In this document: piece after piece, positions 1 through 7,721 of the stretch
Numbering within the stretch: the stretch's first letter is position 1
How the letters are laid out: every line of letters starts with the position of its first letter
Origin: an uncultured Oscillospiraceae bacterium
Lineage (GTDB): Bacteria; Bacillota; Clostridia; Oscillospirales; Acutalibacteraceae
Assembly (NCBI GenBank): GCA_902478605.1
Contig: CABSLQ010000027.1
Coordinates: forward strand, 1-38,646
Length of the DNA: 38,646 nucleotides
Direction of reading: 5' to 3'
Notes under the pieces: model-generated
Seen by the model: only the letters and a program-made list of their open reading frames with translations
What the model was told of the DNA's origin: nothing
The model's database searches: none
Program-made: the position numbers and the translations under genes

Positions 1-42
1 AAAGAAGAAGGCGCTTCGCCTGAGCAAAACGCCTCCTTCTTT
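1..42 (-). terminator. Possible distal terminator hairpin at the window edge
   Basis: Arms 1-13 and 30-42 pair over 13 positions. Read on the minus strand the only imperfection is one G-U wobble; read on the plus strand that position is an A-C mismatch, so the minus-strand RNA is favoured. The 3' arm is U-rich, but the sequence after it lies outside the window, so a U tract cannot be judged. It lies downstream of the last gene of the surface/glycosidase operon and may be a second, backup terminator behind the hairpin at 53-82. Confidence 0.4.
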
Positions 43-52
43 GACAAGCTGA

Positions 53-82
53 GGCCCGCGGATTTGCACAAATCCGCGGGCC
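53..82 (-). terminator. Strong hairpin 3' of the glycosidase operon
   Basis: A perfect 13-bp G+C-rich stem (53-65 with 70-82) closes a 4-base loop, 15 bases after the stop codon of the last operon gene on the minus strand. No U run follows it, so it could be a factor-dependent terminator or a 3'-end stabiliser rather than a classical intrinsic terminator. A second hairpin follows at 1-42. Confidence 0.5.
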
Positions 83-97
83 GGTTATCTGCTTGAT

Positions 98-2185
98 TCA
101 CCAGCGGGGAAGGCCCCGCGCCTCGATCGCTGGGCGATCGCCATAGAATAGCCATTTCACCTCGCCCGGCGTCATCTCGCCGAGCGTAAGCGTACTCGTT
201 TTCTCGTGCCACGCACCGGTAAAATAGTCGTAAACGTCCACTGCCCGATCGAAGGTCACCTGCTTGACGCCGGCAGTACAGGCGCTGAGCATGACCATGG
301 TATCATCCGCGGACAGCACGTCGTCCGAATCGCAGAGCACCGGCACGCCGCTCTCTGCCATCAGGCGGCGTAGGTTGTGCACCGACAGGCCGGGCGCGCC
401 GCAGAATACCGCACGCCAGCCCTCTTCCTCATGCACAGCGAAGGCAGCGCCGCCGTCGGCGTACCGGCCGAGCAGACGGGTGCAGCCCTCTTCCACGCAG
501 GTGATGGGCCACATGGCAAAGCTTTCCTCGTCAAGATACCCCTCCGCCACGGCGGTCAGGCTGTGGTCGGCGAAGCGTTCCTGCGTTTGCAGGCGCATAC
601 CAGTCAGGCGCTGCACGTCCTCCGGCGCCGTGCGGCCGAAGCCGTTGAGGAAGACCGCCGTACGGCCCTTCTGGTGCAGTAAACGGCAAAGCACCTGCGT
701 GTCCTCCCCCGACAGCCGGTAGGGATCGACGAAAAGATAGAACCGGCAGTCCGTTTCCCGGCCCTGCAGCAGATCCTGCAGCTCCACAAGCGCAAAGCGC
801 ACCCCGACGCGGTACATCGCCTGCAGCGAGCCGGACAGGCTGCGCGCCGACATGCGGGAGCAGCCAGTCACCGCGTTGGCTCTCTCGTCCACCACCAGTG
901 CCACGTCAAAGCGCGGCGGCGCCGGGCGGCTGTTTTCCCAGGCGAGGGCCGCCGCGTCCAGGCGGCCAAAATGCTGCCATATCGCCTCGTCGTCGTACCA
1001 GCCGCAGCCGATCAAATCCATGGGATACAGGCTGGTCCCGTGAATCATGGCCAGTCCCGTCTCCCGCCGGTGCACCCGGGAAATTTCCTCCACACTGCGC
1101 AGCGGCGGATAAGACGTTTCATCCTGCGGATAATCGAAGCGGTTGATAAAGGTGCGCTCATCGCTCTCCATAATCCACAGCTTGCCGGCACGCACCACCG
1201 ATTCCACTGCCGTCATGTAGCCGCTGGCAGCTGTCAGGGCGCTTTTGTCCCGGTTGCGATCGATGTAGCTCGTCGGGGAGACGAACCCGTCCAGCCAGGG
1301 GGACGCCAACAGCCGACGGAAGGCAAAGTGCCCCGCCGATGCATGGTAGATCTCAAAATAATACCCGTAAAAAGCGAGCACCACGTTTTGCCCTTCAGTG
1401 GCTTCCTTAAGAACGCGGGCGAAGCCTTCGATGCGCGAGGAGGTCAACCCCCCCATATAATCGAGGTAATCGGTGTACCGCCTATCCCCCTCGCGGGTAA
1501 GCAGGCTGTGCGCCGCGTCGTCCATCGGGATATCCGCGGGGACGCAGGCGGTGGCGAGGGTATCCTCCCCTCCCCACGCAGCCTGCAGCGCCGCATCGTC
1601 CGCATACCGCTCCCGCAGAAAGGCGCGGAATCCGCGGCAGTTGGCCTCGCTGGTGTCCACGTACTCGTAAAAGCGCGGCTGCATCCATTCGAACCATTCC
1701 AGGTGGTACCCGATGAGGTGCGGTGCCAGATCAGAGCTTTCCCGTATGGCGGCGGCCAGCGCCCGCAAGCGGGCACAGGCCGCCTCAAACCACCGGTCTG
1801 AAGCGATGGAGACGATGGGCTGCCGCTCGCCGCCGAGCACCATATATTCCCCCTCGGGTACGGCGGGATCGGTTCCCTGCACCATGCTGACACGCAGCAG
1901 GATCTGTGCCTTATCGTCCGCCTCGATGATGGAGCGCAGCACCTCCTGGTCGTGCGCCTGCAGGCCGGGCGGACAGTCAAACCGCAGGTTGGTAATGGTG
2001 GAATAGCGATGGATGCCGCCTGCGGCGGCGTGCCGGATTTCGCTGTCATAAATGGCCCGGCTCTGCCCAATCGTATCCCCGTTGACAAAAAACAGGTTAC
2101 CGGTTGTGAGCTCGCCCCCCACGCGTAGGCGAGGCATCCCACCGACGAGAACCACGTCGGCAGTCAGCGGCTGTATCTCTGGCAT
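98..2185 (-). CDS. GH42-like glycosidase without signal peptide (beta-galactosidase-type)
   Basis: This 695-residue protein resembles clan GH-A enzymes of the GH42 type, which hydrolyse beta-galactosides and related sugars. Seen: a TIM-barrel-like N-terminal half with the FRAFLRERY...LQAAWG segment typical of GH42, a candidate acid/base Glu at 166 (FEWM), a candidate nucleophile Glu at 340 (WIMESDERTF), then a trimerisation-like middle domain (DVALVVDERA) and a C-terminal beta domain. There is no signal peptide, so it should act in the cytoplasm. The ATG at 2185 was chosen because AAGGGAGG sits 7 bases before it; the reading frame stays open upstream without a site. It is the last gene of its operon, 17 bases after a close paralogue that is a lipoprotein. 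The exact CAZy family is not resolved; a newer GH42-related family such as GH164 is possible. Confidence 0.8.
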   Translation of the reverse strand: MPEIQPLTADVVLVGGMPRLRVGGELTTGNLFFVNGDTIGQSRAIYDSEIRHAAAGGIHRYSTITNLRFDCPPGLQAHDQEVLRSIIEADDKAQILLRVSMVQGTDPAVPEGEYMVLGGERQPIVSIASDRWFEAACARLRALAAAIRESSDLAPHLIGYHLEWFEWMQPRFYEYVDTSEANCRGFRAFLRERYADDAALQAAWGGEDTLATACVPADIPMDDAAHSLLTREGDRRYTDYLDYMGGLTSSRIEGFARVLKEATEGQNVVLAFYGYYFEIYHASAGHFAFRRLLASPWLDGFVSPTSYIDRNRDKSALTAASGYMTAVESVVRAGKLWIMESDERTFINRFDYPQDETSYPPLRSVEEISRVHRRETGLAMIHGTSLYPMDLIGCGWYDDEAIWQHFGRLDAAALAWENSRPAPPRFDVALVVDERANAVTGCSRMSARSLSGSLQAMYRVGVRFALVELQDLLQGRETDCRFYLFVDPYRLSGEDTQVLCRLLHQKGRTAVFLNGFGRTAPEDVQRLTGMRLQTQERFADHSLTAVAEGYLDEESFAMWPITCVEEGCTRLLGRYADGGAAFAVHEEEGWRAVFCGAPGLSVHNLRRLMAESGVPVLCDSDDVLSADDTMVMLSACTAGVKQVTFDRAVDVYDYFTGAWHEKTSTLTLGEMTPGEVKWLFYGDRPAIEARGLPRW

Positions 2186-2202
2186 GACGGCCCTCCCTTT
2201 TG

Positions 2203-4638
2203 TTATACCTCGGACCACTTGGGCAGATTCATCGCCTCGATGTCCTCCCGATCGCCATAGAACACCCAAGAGGTATCCCCCTTGATGAAACCGCGGAGCG
2301 TCACCGTGGTGACGTCCATGTACCAGGTGTCGGTGAAATAATCGTAGACGTCCACTGCCTCATCAAAGTTGAGGGTTTTGGATCCGTTTTTATTTGCGGA
2401 GATGATGAGCATATTCTGGTTGGCCACCAGCACGTCGTCGCTCTCACTGAAGATGTTGGCGCCGCCGTACCGCGCGAGGGCACGGATATTGTCGCTGGAG
2501 AGCTGGTTGCTGCCCAGGAAAATGGAATTGTAGCCGTTCCCTTCATACAGGGCGAAGCCGGCGCTGCCGTCCGAATAGGTTCCCAGCAGGGTGGTATACC
2601 CGCCGCACTCCACCTTCGGGTTGCCGGTGCAGCCGCCGATGGTCTCCAGACCGCTTATCTTGTTCTGCTCGGTCAGCCGGATGGAGTGAGAAGCCGTCGT
2701 GTTGGTAGTGGTGATATCCATGCCGGTCAGCTTCTTGGCGTCGGCTGCCGACAGGTTGCCGAAGCTGTACATGTACACCGCCGTTTTGTTGTCCTTATGC
2801 AGGACGTTGGTGAGCGTGTTAACCTCGTCAGAGGTGAGGGCATAGGGATTGACAAAGATGTATACCTTGTAATCATCCGCCTTGCCGTTGAGCAGGTCGT
2901 TCAGCTCCACGAGACCAAAGGACACGCCCGCCCGATAGATGTTCAGCATCGACTGCGCCAACGACTGGGAGGACAGACCGCTCGCCGAACCGACCACCGC
3001 GGAGGCTTTTTCGTCCACTACCAGCGCCACGTCAAAGGTGCTGCGGCTCTTTTGCGCAGAGATGTACTGGAGCAGCGACTGGTCGAGCTGGCCAAAGTTG
3101 AGCCAGATCTCTTCCGCGTCGTACCAGCCCACGCCGGACAGATCCATCGGATACATGGTGGTGCTGTGGATGGCGGCAATGCCCATTTCCCGCTTGTGCA
3201 CCGACATGATATCGTCGATCGTCTGCAGCGGCGGATAGCTCGTGGTATCCTGCGGCTGACTTGTACGGTTAATAAAGGTGCGTTCATCGCTTTCCATAAT
3301 CCACAGCTTACCGGCACGCGCCACGGTATCCGCCGTGGTCATAAAGCCGCTCGTCGCGTTGGCAGGCGATTTGCCCGCATTGCGATCCATGTAGCTTGTG
3401 GGGGAAGCAAAGCCGTCGAGATACGGGCTTTCCAGCAGAGAGGAGAAGTCCCAGTGCCCCGTGGTCGCATGATACTGCTCGAAATAATAGCCGTAGAACG
3501 ACACCACGATACTCTCGTTGTTTGTCGCCTCTTTGATGGTTTTGGCAAAGGACTCGATGCGATCGGCTGTCAGCTCGCTCCAATAACGGTTGTAATCAAT
3601 GAAGCGCTGATCGGTGTCATCCAGCAGCAGGTAATTGTCAGCCGAGGAGTTGACAGGCAGATCCGCCGGCACCGTGGCATTGGACAAGGTATACGAGGTG
3701 CTGCCCCACGCCGCCTGCAGTGCCGCGTCGGTGCCGTATTTCTCCCGGAGCCATTCCCGGAACTTCGCACTGTTGCTTTCCGAAATATCGGGGCCCACAG
3801 TGAAATAATCGGGGAACCATTCGCGGTTGTCCAGATGGTAGCCGTACACGCTTGCCGCATACTCGGGCACCGAACGGATATACGCGATCAGATCCCGGAG
3901 CCGTTCGTTGGTATCCTCTTCCCACGCATCCGAGGCCATGGTCACGTTGGCGCTTGTGGAACCGTCCCCGAAAACGGCCGGCCCGTCATCATACAGATCC
4001 GGCGAAGCATAGACCGAAAGCCGCAGCATGATTTTCGCCTGCGGATCCGCTTCCAGAATGTTGTCAAGAATGCGGTTAAGGTTGTTGTACTTGAGGGTGT
4101 TGGAACCGTCCAGCGCCATGCGGTAGTTGACATTGTAAATGGTGCTGTAGATATGGATGCCGCCCGCCGAGGCGTATCCAATTTCACTCGTATAGATATC
4201 CGCGCTTGTGCTGAGGGTATCGCCGTTCATGAAGAACAGGTTGCCGGTGGTCATCTCACCGTTGATGTACAGCCGCGGCGCCCCGTTTACTACCCGGACC
4301 TCCGCCTTGACCGGCTCGGCGGGTTCCGGGGTGCTGGTCCCGGTGGTGGTCGTGGTATTCTGAGTGGTGGTTGCGGTGGTGCCCGGCGAAGTCGTACGGG
4401 TGCCGCCAGACGTGGGACGGCGGGTGCCGCCCGTGGTGTTCCCCGTCCCCTGCATATCGGAGGTATCGGTGCCGAACGTCTCAGACGGGGATGTGGTGGT
4501 GGCGGAGGAGGCCGGTCGGGTGACGACCTCTTCGTCATCCAGAATGATGACCGGCGCCTTGGGTGAGCAACTGGTCAGCCCGCCGACGATCGCCAGACAC
4601 AGCGCCGCCGCCAGAATCTGTAAAGGTTTTTTCTTCAC
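2203..4638 (-). CDS. GH42-like glycosidase, surface lipoprotein
   Basis: An 811-residue lipoprotein paralogue of the neighbouring cytoplasmic glycosidase. It has a signal peptide ending in the lipobox LTSC (Cys24), a Thr/Ser/Gly-rich linker over roughly residues 40-95, then the same GH-A catalytic domain. Candidate catalytic Glu residues lie in HLDNREWF and WIMESDERTF. The family-typical FREWLREKYG...LQAAWG block, a trimerisation-like domain (DVALVVDEKA) and a C-terminal beta domain follow. Start choice: GTG at 4638 has AAAGGA 8 bases upstream; in-frame ATGs at 4662 and 4647 lack a properly spaced site, so GTG is preferred. It probably trims glycan at the cell surface before import, while the paralogue handles imported product. 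Substrate is inferred only from family resemblance. Confidence 0.8.
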   Translation of the reverse strand: MKKKPLQILAAALCLAIVGGLTSCSPKAPVIILDDEEVVTRPASSATTTSPSETFGTDTSDMQGTGNTTGGTRRPTSGGTRTTSPGTTATTTQNTTTTTGTSTPEPAEPVKAEVRVVNGAPRLYINGEMTTGNLFFMNGDTLSTSADIYTSEIGYASAGGIHIYSTIYNVNYRMALDGSNTLKYNNLNRILDNILEADPQAKIMLRLSVYASPDLYDDGPAVFGDGSTSANVTMASDAWEEDTNERLRDLIAYIRSVPEYAASVYGYHLDNREWFPDYFTVGPDISESNSAKFREWLREKYGTDAALQAAWGSTSYTLSNATVPADLPVNSSADNYLLLDDTDQRFIDYNRYWSELTADRIESFAKTIKEATNNESIVVSFYGYYFEQYHATTGHWDFSSLLESPYLDGFASPTSYMDRNAGKSPANATSGFMTTADTVARAGKLWIMESDERTFINRTSQPQDTTSYPPLQTIDDIMSVHKREMGIAAIHSTTMYPMDLSGVGWYDAEEIWLNFGQLDQSLLQYISAQKSRSTFDVALVVDEKASAVVGSASGLSSQSLAQSMLNIYRAGVSFGLVELNDLLNGKADDYKVYIFVNPYALTSDEVNTLTNVLHKDNKTAVYMYSFGNLSAADAKKLTGMDITTTNTTASHSIRLTEQNKISGLETIGGCTGNPKVECGGYTTLLGTYSDGSAGFALYEGNGYNSIFLGSNQLSSDNIRALARYGGANIFSESDDVLVANQNMLIISANKNGSKTLNFDEAVDVYDYFTDTWYMDVTTVTLRGFIKGDTSWVFYGDREDIEAMNLPKWSEV

Positions 4639-4672
4639 GTCGCGCATCCTTTCTCGTTTCATGCAGGCCGGC

Positions 4673-5857
4673 TTATGCCCCGCCCTTTTTCTTACGGATG
4701 ATGAGGAAGGCCGCAACACCGCCGCCGGCCAACACCAAGACACCCACCACGATCAACAAAATACCCCACCAGGGGATTCCCCCAGACGGTTCAGGCGCTT
4801 CCAGCAGGAAATTCCCTATCAGGGCCTCCCCGTCATATACCTTGAATTTATAGCCGGTGTAAATATAGGTGGAGGTGTCCACCTCGTTCGGGCCGTTGTA
4901 CACGCCCGCTGTGTAGGCGGAATTGACCTGCATCGCCTCCATGAAGTCGGAAATCACCATAGCTCTGTCCAGGGTGATGCGGCTGCCGGAAAAGTCGATG
5001 GCGATGCCGCTGTCCTCGGTGGCAATATCGCCGGATACCAGGCCGACTTGCACCGACTCGTCCTGTGTCGGCACGGTGGTGGGCGTCGTATCGCCGGTAA
5101 TGTCGGAGGTGTCCGTTGTATCGGTGGGATCGGTGCCTTCAGCCGTTGTGGAGGTGGTGTTTTTGGTGGTATCCTTGGCCGTGGTATTTTGTGTGGTGGT
5201 GTTTTTGGTTGTGGTGTTCTGGGTAGTATTCTGGGTGGTGGTATTGCCGCCGGGGGTGGCGCCGGCGTTAACCTCGTCAAGGGTCAGGCCGCCGTCGTCC
5301 GCCCGCTTGATGGTCAGCTTCTGGGTTGTGTGGTCCCAGCTGAGCGTACACGCCTCGAGGCGCTTGAGCTCAGCGGTGATCATACCGGTTTTGATCTCGA
5401 TGACATAATCGTCCTTCGCAGGATCGACGCCCGGGACAGCAATAGGATCCAGACCGATGGTCAGCGTTTGCTTGTTATCAAAATCCTTGGCCTTTTCATA
5501 GCAGAAAACCGTCCCCCATGGGGAACCGCCAAGGAAGTCAATATGGTCGCCCAGCGTCGTGCCATTAATCAGTATGTACCGGCGGGCCGCGTCGGTCAGG
5601 GCATCCGGGAAATCCCAGGAATCCTCCGGCACATCCGGCTCCCACTGCCGTTCGGTTGTCTGGAAATGGCGGGCGTTCTGAATATCGGTGTCGAGAAACA
5701 GATACAGATACAGGCCGCCGTTGGTCCCCATCTCTTTGGTGGCATAGCCGGTGATGCGCACCTTATCTCCGGCAGCGGAGACCATAAATGCACTGGGCAG
5801 CGCACCGCACAACAGCAATGCACAAAGCAAAGCGGATAACAAACGTTTCAATTTCAT
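4673..5857 (-). CDS. Membrane-anchored surface protein with Thr-rich linker
   Basis: 394 residues, no known family recognised. A signal peptide (about 1-29) is followed by an N-terminal beta-rich domain (about 30-190), an Asn/Thr repeat linker (about 205-260, many NTT units), a second small domain (about 265-355), and a C-terminal hydrophobic segment (about 360-387) followed by RKKK. It is therefore a wall-spanning protein fixed in the membrane by its C-terminus; no LPXTG-like motif precedes that segment. The first domain shares the pattern ILINGTTLGDH followed by an aromatic-rich strand with the repeats of the large anchored protein in the same operon (NLVINGESI), so both probably carry one glycan-binding-type module. 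GGAAAGGGG lies 11 bases before the ATG. It lies between the solute-binding lipoprotein and the lipoprotein glycosidase. A glycan-capture role is inference. Confidence 0.7.
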   Translation of the reverse strand: MKLKRLLSALLCALLLCGALPSAFMVSAAGDKVRITGYATKEMGTNGGLYLYLFLDTDIQNARHFQTTERQWEPDVPEDSWDFPDALTDAARRYILINGTTLGDHIDFLGGSPWGTVFCYEKAKDFDNKQTLTIGLDPIAVPGVDPAKDDYVIEIKTGMITAELKRLEACTLSWDHTTQKLTIKRADDGGLTLDEVNAGATPGGNTTTQNTTQNTTTKNTTTQNTTAKDTTKNTTSTTAEGTDPTDTTDTSDITGDTTPTTVPTQDESVQVGLVSGDIATEDSGIAIDFSGSRITLDRAMVISDFMEAMQVNSAYTAGVYNGPNEVDTSTYIYTGYKFKVYDGEALIGNFLLEAPEPSGGIPWWGILLIVVGVLVLAGGGVAAFLIIRKKKGGA

Positions 5858-5878
5858 GGAACTTAATGCCCCTTTCCG

Positions 5879-5906
5879 GACGGCCCGCCTTTGAAGGCGG
5901 GCCGTT
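5879..5906 (-). other. Intercistronic hairpin after the binding-protein gene
   Basis: An 11-bp perfect inverted repeat (5881-5891 with 5894-5904), extended by one A-T pair and one wobble, has only a 2-base loop and sits about 15 bases after the stop of the solute-binding protein gene. No U run follows on the minus strand, so it is not a convincing intrinsic terminator. Such hairpins between a binding-protein gene and downstream genes often stabilise the upstream mRNA and raise its yield over the distal genes; that role is inferred here. Confidence 0.55.
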
Positions 5907-5919
5907 CCCCTCTCACAAA

Positions 5920-7707
5920 TTATTCGGAAGGTGTCACGTCGGTCATGGTGAAGTTATCGATGACCGCGCTGCCCGTGCTGGTGTTGGACATCAGGCAGAT
6001 GACATAATCGGTCAGCCCGTCGCCCATCAGTTCGAGCGTGGCCTCCACCTGTCCGGTGGCGCCCACCTCGCCCTCGAAGGCGACCCAGCCGGTCTGCCTT
6101 TCGTCGCTGTTGACGGTGGATTTGGTGCGGGCCGCGACAGCAAAGCTGGCAAAGTTATCCGCATCCGCCGCCGTAATCTTGTAGTCAAAGGTCACCTTAT
6201 ACACCTTGTAGGTGGGGATGGACAGCTTTGCCGTATCGGTATAGGCGAGTGTTTTGAGCAGATCGGTCGAGGTGATTTTCAGCGAACCTGCCCCCTCGAT
6301 CACTTCCGCCGCATCGGTCGTCGCCGCGGCGGAACCGCCGTCATTGCCCGAGACAAAGATATCCATACCGTCGTCAAAGGTCACCGTGCCAGGACTCTGG
6401 AATTCACTGTTGATGACGGTGGAGCTGGCCAGCATATCGTCAATGGCCGCTTGAAACATGGGCTCGATACTGTCCAGAATGGTGACGGGATCCTTGGTAT
6501 CAAAGAGCAGGTTGGTGTTGTAAATGTAGGTAGGATCCCAGTTGCCCCATCCCTCTTCATAATAGGTCTGCGCCTCCTTGACGCTGTAGGTGATAACCTC
6601 CATGGCCTGGTCATCCAGGTATTTGGTATAGTCTGGGCTGGCCAGGTTGGGCGCGTCGCCGAACAGCTCCCGTTCCTTCTCGCAGATAAGGGTGGCGAGC
6701 TGGCCCGCGCCGGTAGGGTTGGCGCAGTTGTTGCCGATGGTCACGAGGTTGGTCGCCGCATAATAGTGACCGTCGAAGTCGGGTCCGGTCGGGAAGGGCG
6801 CAACACCGTAGTTGGCCGGATCCACGTTGTAGTTCATGACAATGCTGCCCAGCATCTCATAGGTGCCGTAAGACATGCCGGTGATACCCGTACCAAAATC
6901 GCTGATGGTAGTGCTGCCGTCCTGCGAAAGCACATTGTCGGTAAAGCGCAACTGCTGCAGGAACTTAGTCGCGTTGATGTACGCATCTTCCTTCCAAGTG
7001 ATTTTGACCCCGCCGTCCTCGGTCATACGGACCTTAGTCGCGCTGTTGGACCAATGGAAGCAGCCGTTGTTGTACGTGTTGAAGCCCCAGCGATCGATTT
7101 CGCCGTCGCCGTCGCTGTCCGACGTCAGTTTCTTGGCCATTTCCAGGAAGGTATCCCAGTTCCAATTGCCGGCTTTCCACAGATCATAGGGCGTCTCGGT
7201 GATGCCTGCCCTTTCCAGCAGGGTCTTGTTGAACCAGAGCAGCGGGGTCTGTACCTGCTGCACGCTGGCGGCGTAATGCTTGCCCTGCCAGACATAGGAA
7301 TTGATGAGGTCCTGCAAATTTTGTTTGGTCACGTCGAGATACGGCTCTACCGGCTGGATCAGCTGGATGGCCGCCAAACGGGGCATATCGCCCCAGTAGG
7401 CAAAGATGACGTCCGGCGTGTTGCCGCCTGCCGCAAGCTGCAGCAGCTTGTTGTTGTACACCGAGTAATCATACTGTGTATACTCCACGTTCGCGCCGTA
7501 TGTTTCCTCATATTCCTTGATAGCCTTACCCACCGCGGTGGTATCGTCGTCCGCGTAGATGTTGTAGAAAGAAACTACCCGCAGATCGCCGCCCTCTTTT
7601 TCCCCATCTTCTCCGTCCTTCGTACTGACTGTACATCCCCCCATCGGAAGCAGAACACTTGCCGCCATCAGTGTCGCGGCGCACAAACCGATCCATACCC
7701 GTTTCAT
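5920..7707 (-). CDS. Sugar ABC transporter solute-binding lipoprotein with C-terminal CBM-like domain
   Basis: A 595-residue extracellular solute-binding protein of the family 1 sugar type. It has a lipoprotein signal ending at Cys25 (PMGGC). The binding domain spans about 40-430, including NTPDVIFAYWGD, a Ca-loop-like DSDGDGEIDRWG, and TNLVTIGNNC. A beta-sandwich domain of about 160 residues is added at the C-terminus (about 435-595, ending AVIDNFTMTD), which looks like a carbohydrate-binding module; family 1 binding proteins are usually near 420-450 residues. The ATG at 7707 is chosen over an in-frame ATG 18 bases upstream because AAAGGAGATG lies 5 bases before it. It lies 14 bases after the large anchored protein gene. 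No permease is encoded in this operon; the likely partners are one of the two permease pairs at 20.4-28.6 kb. Confidence 0.85.
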   Translation of the reverse strand: MKRVWIGLCAATLMAASVLLPMGGCTVSTKDGEDGEKEGGDLRVVSFYNIYADDDTTAVGKAIKEYEETYGANVEYTQYDYSVYNNKLLQLAAGGNTPDVIFAYWGDMPRLAAIQLIQPVEPYLDVTKQNLQDLINSYVWQGKHYAASVQQVQTPLLWFNKTLLERAGITETPYDLWKAGNWNWDTFLEMAKKLTSDSDGDGEIDRWGFNTYNNGCFHWSNSATKVRMTEDGGVKITWKEDAYINATKFLQQLRFTDNVLSQDGSTTISDFGTGITGMSYGTYEMLGSIVMNYNVDPANYGVAPFPTGPDFDGHYYAATNLVTIGNNCANPTGAGQLATLICEKERELFGDAPNLASPDYTKYLDDQAMEVITYSVKEAQTYYEEGWGNWDPTYIYNTNLLFDTKDPVTILDSIEPMFQAAIDDMLASSTVINSEFQSPGTVTFDDGMDIFVSGNDGGSAAATTDAAEVIEGAGSLKITSTDLLKTLAYTDTAKLSIPTYKVYKVTFDYKITAADADNFASFAVAARTKSTVNSDERQTGWVAFEGEVGATGQVEATLELMGDGLTDYVICLMSNTSTGSAVIDNFTMTDVTPSE

Positions 7708-7721
7708 CGTGGCATCTCCTT

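Noticed and set aside
2200..4566. Long plus-strand open frame of 788 codons opposite the lipoprotein glycosidase
   Set aside because: It lies antisense to a gene with signal peptide, family motifs and a good start site; the protein shows no family pattern and is explained by high G+C codon bias.
4370..5250. Low-complexity GGTGGT/GTGGTG runs that could suggest a tandem repeat array or CRISPR-like pattern
   Set aside because: They are codon repeats for Thr-rich linkers in two proteins; there are no regular spacers or conserved repeat units.
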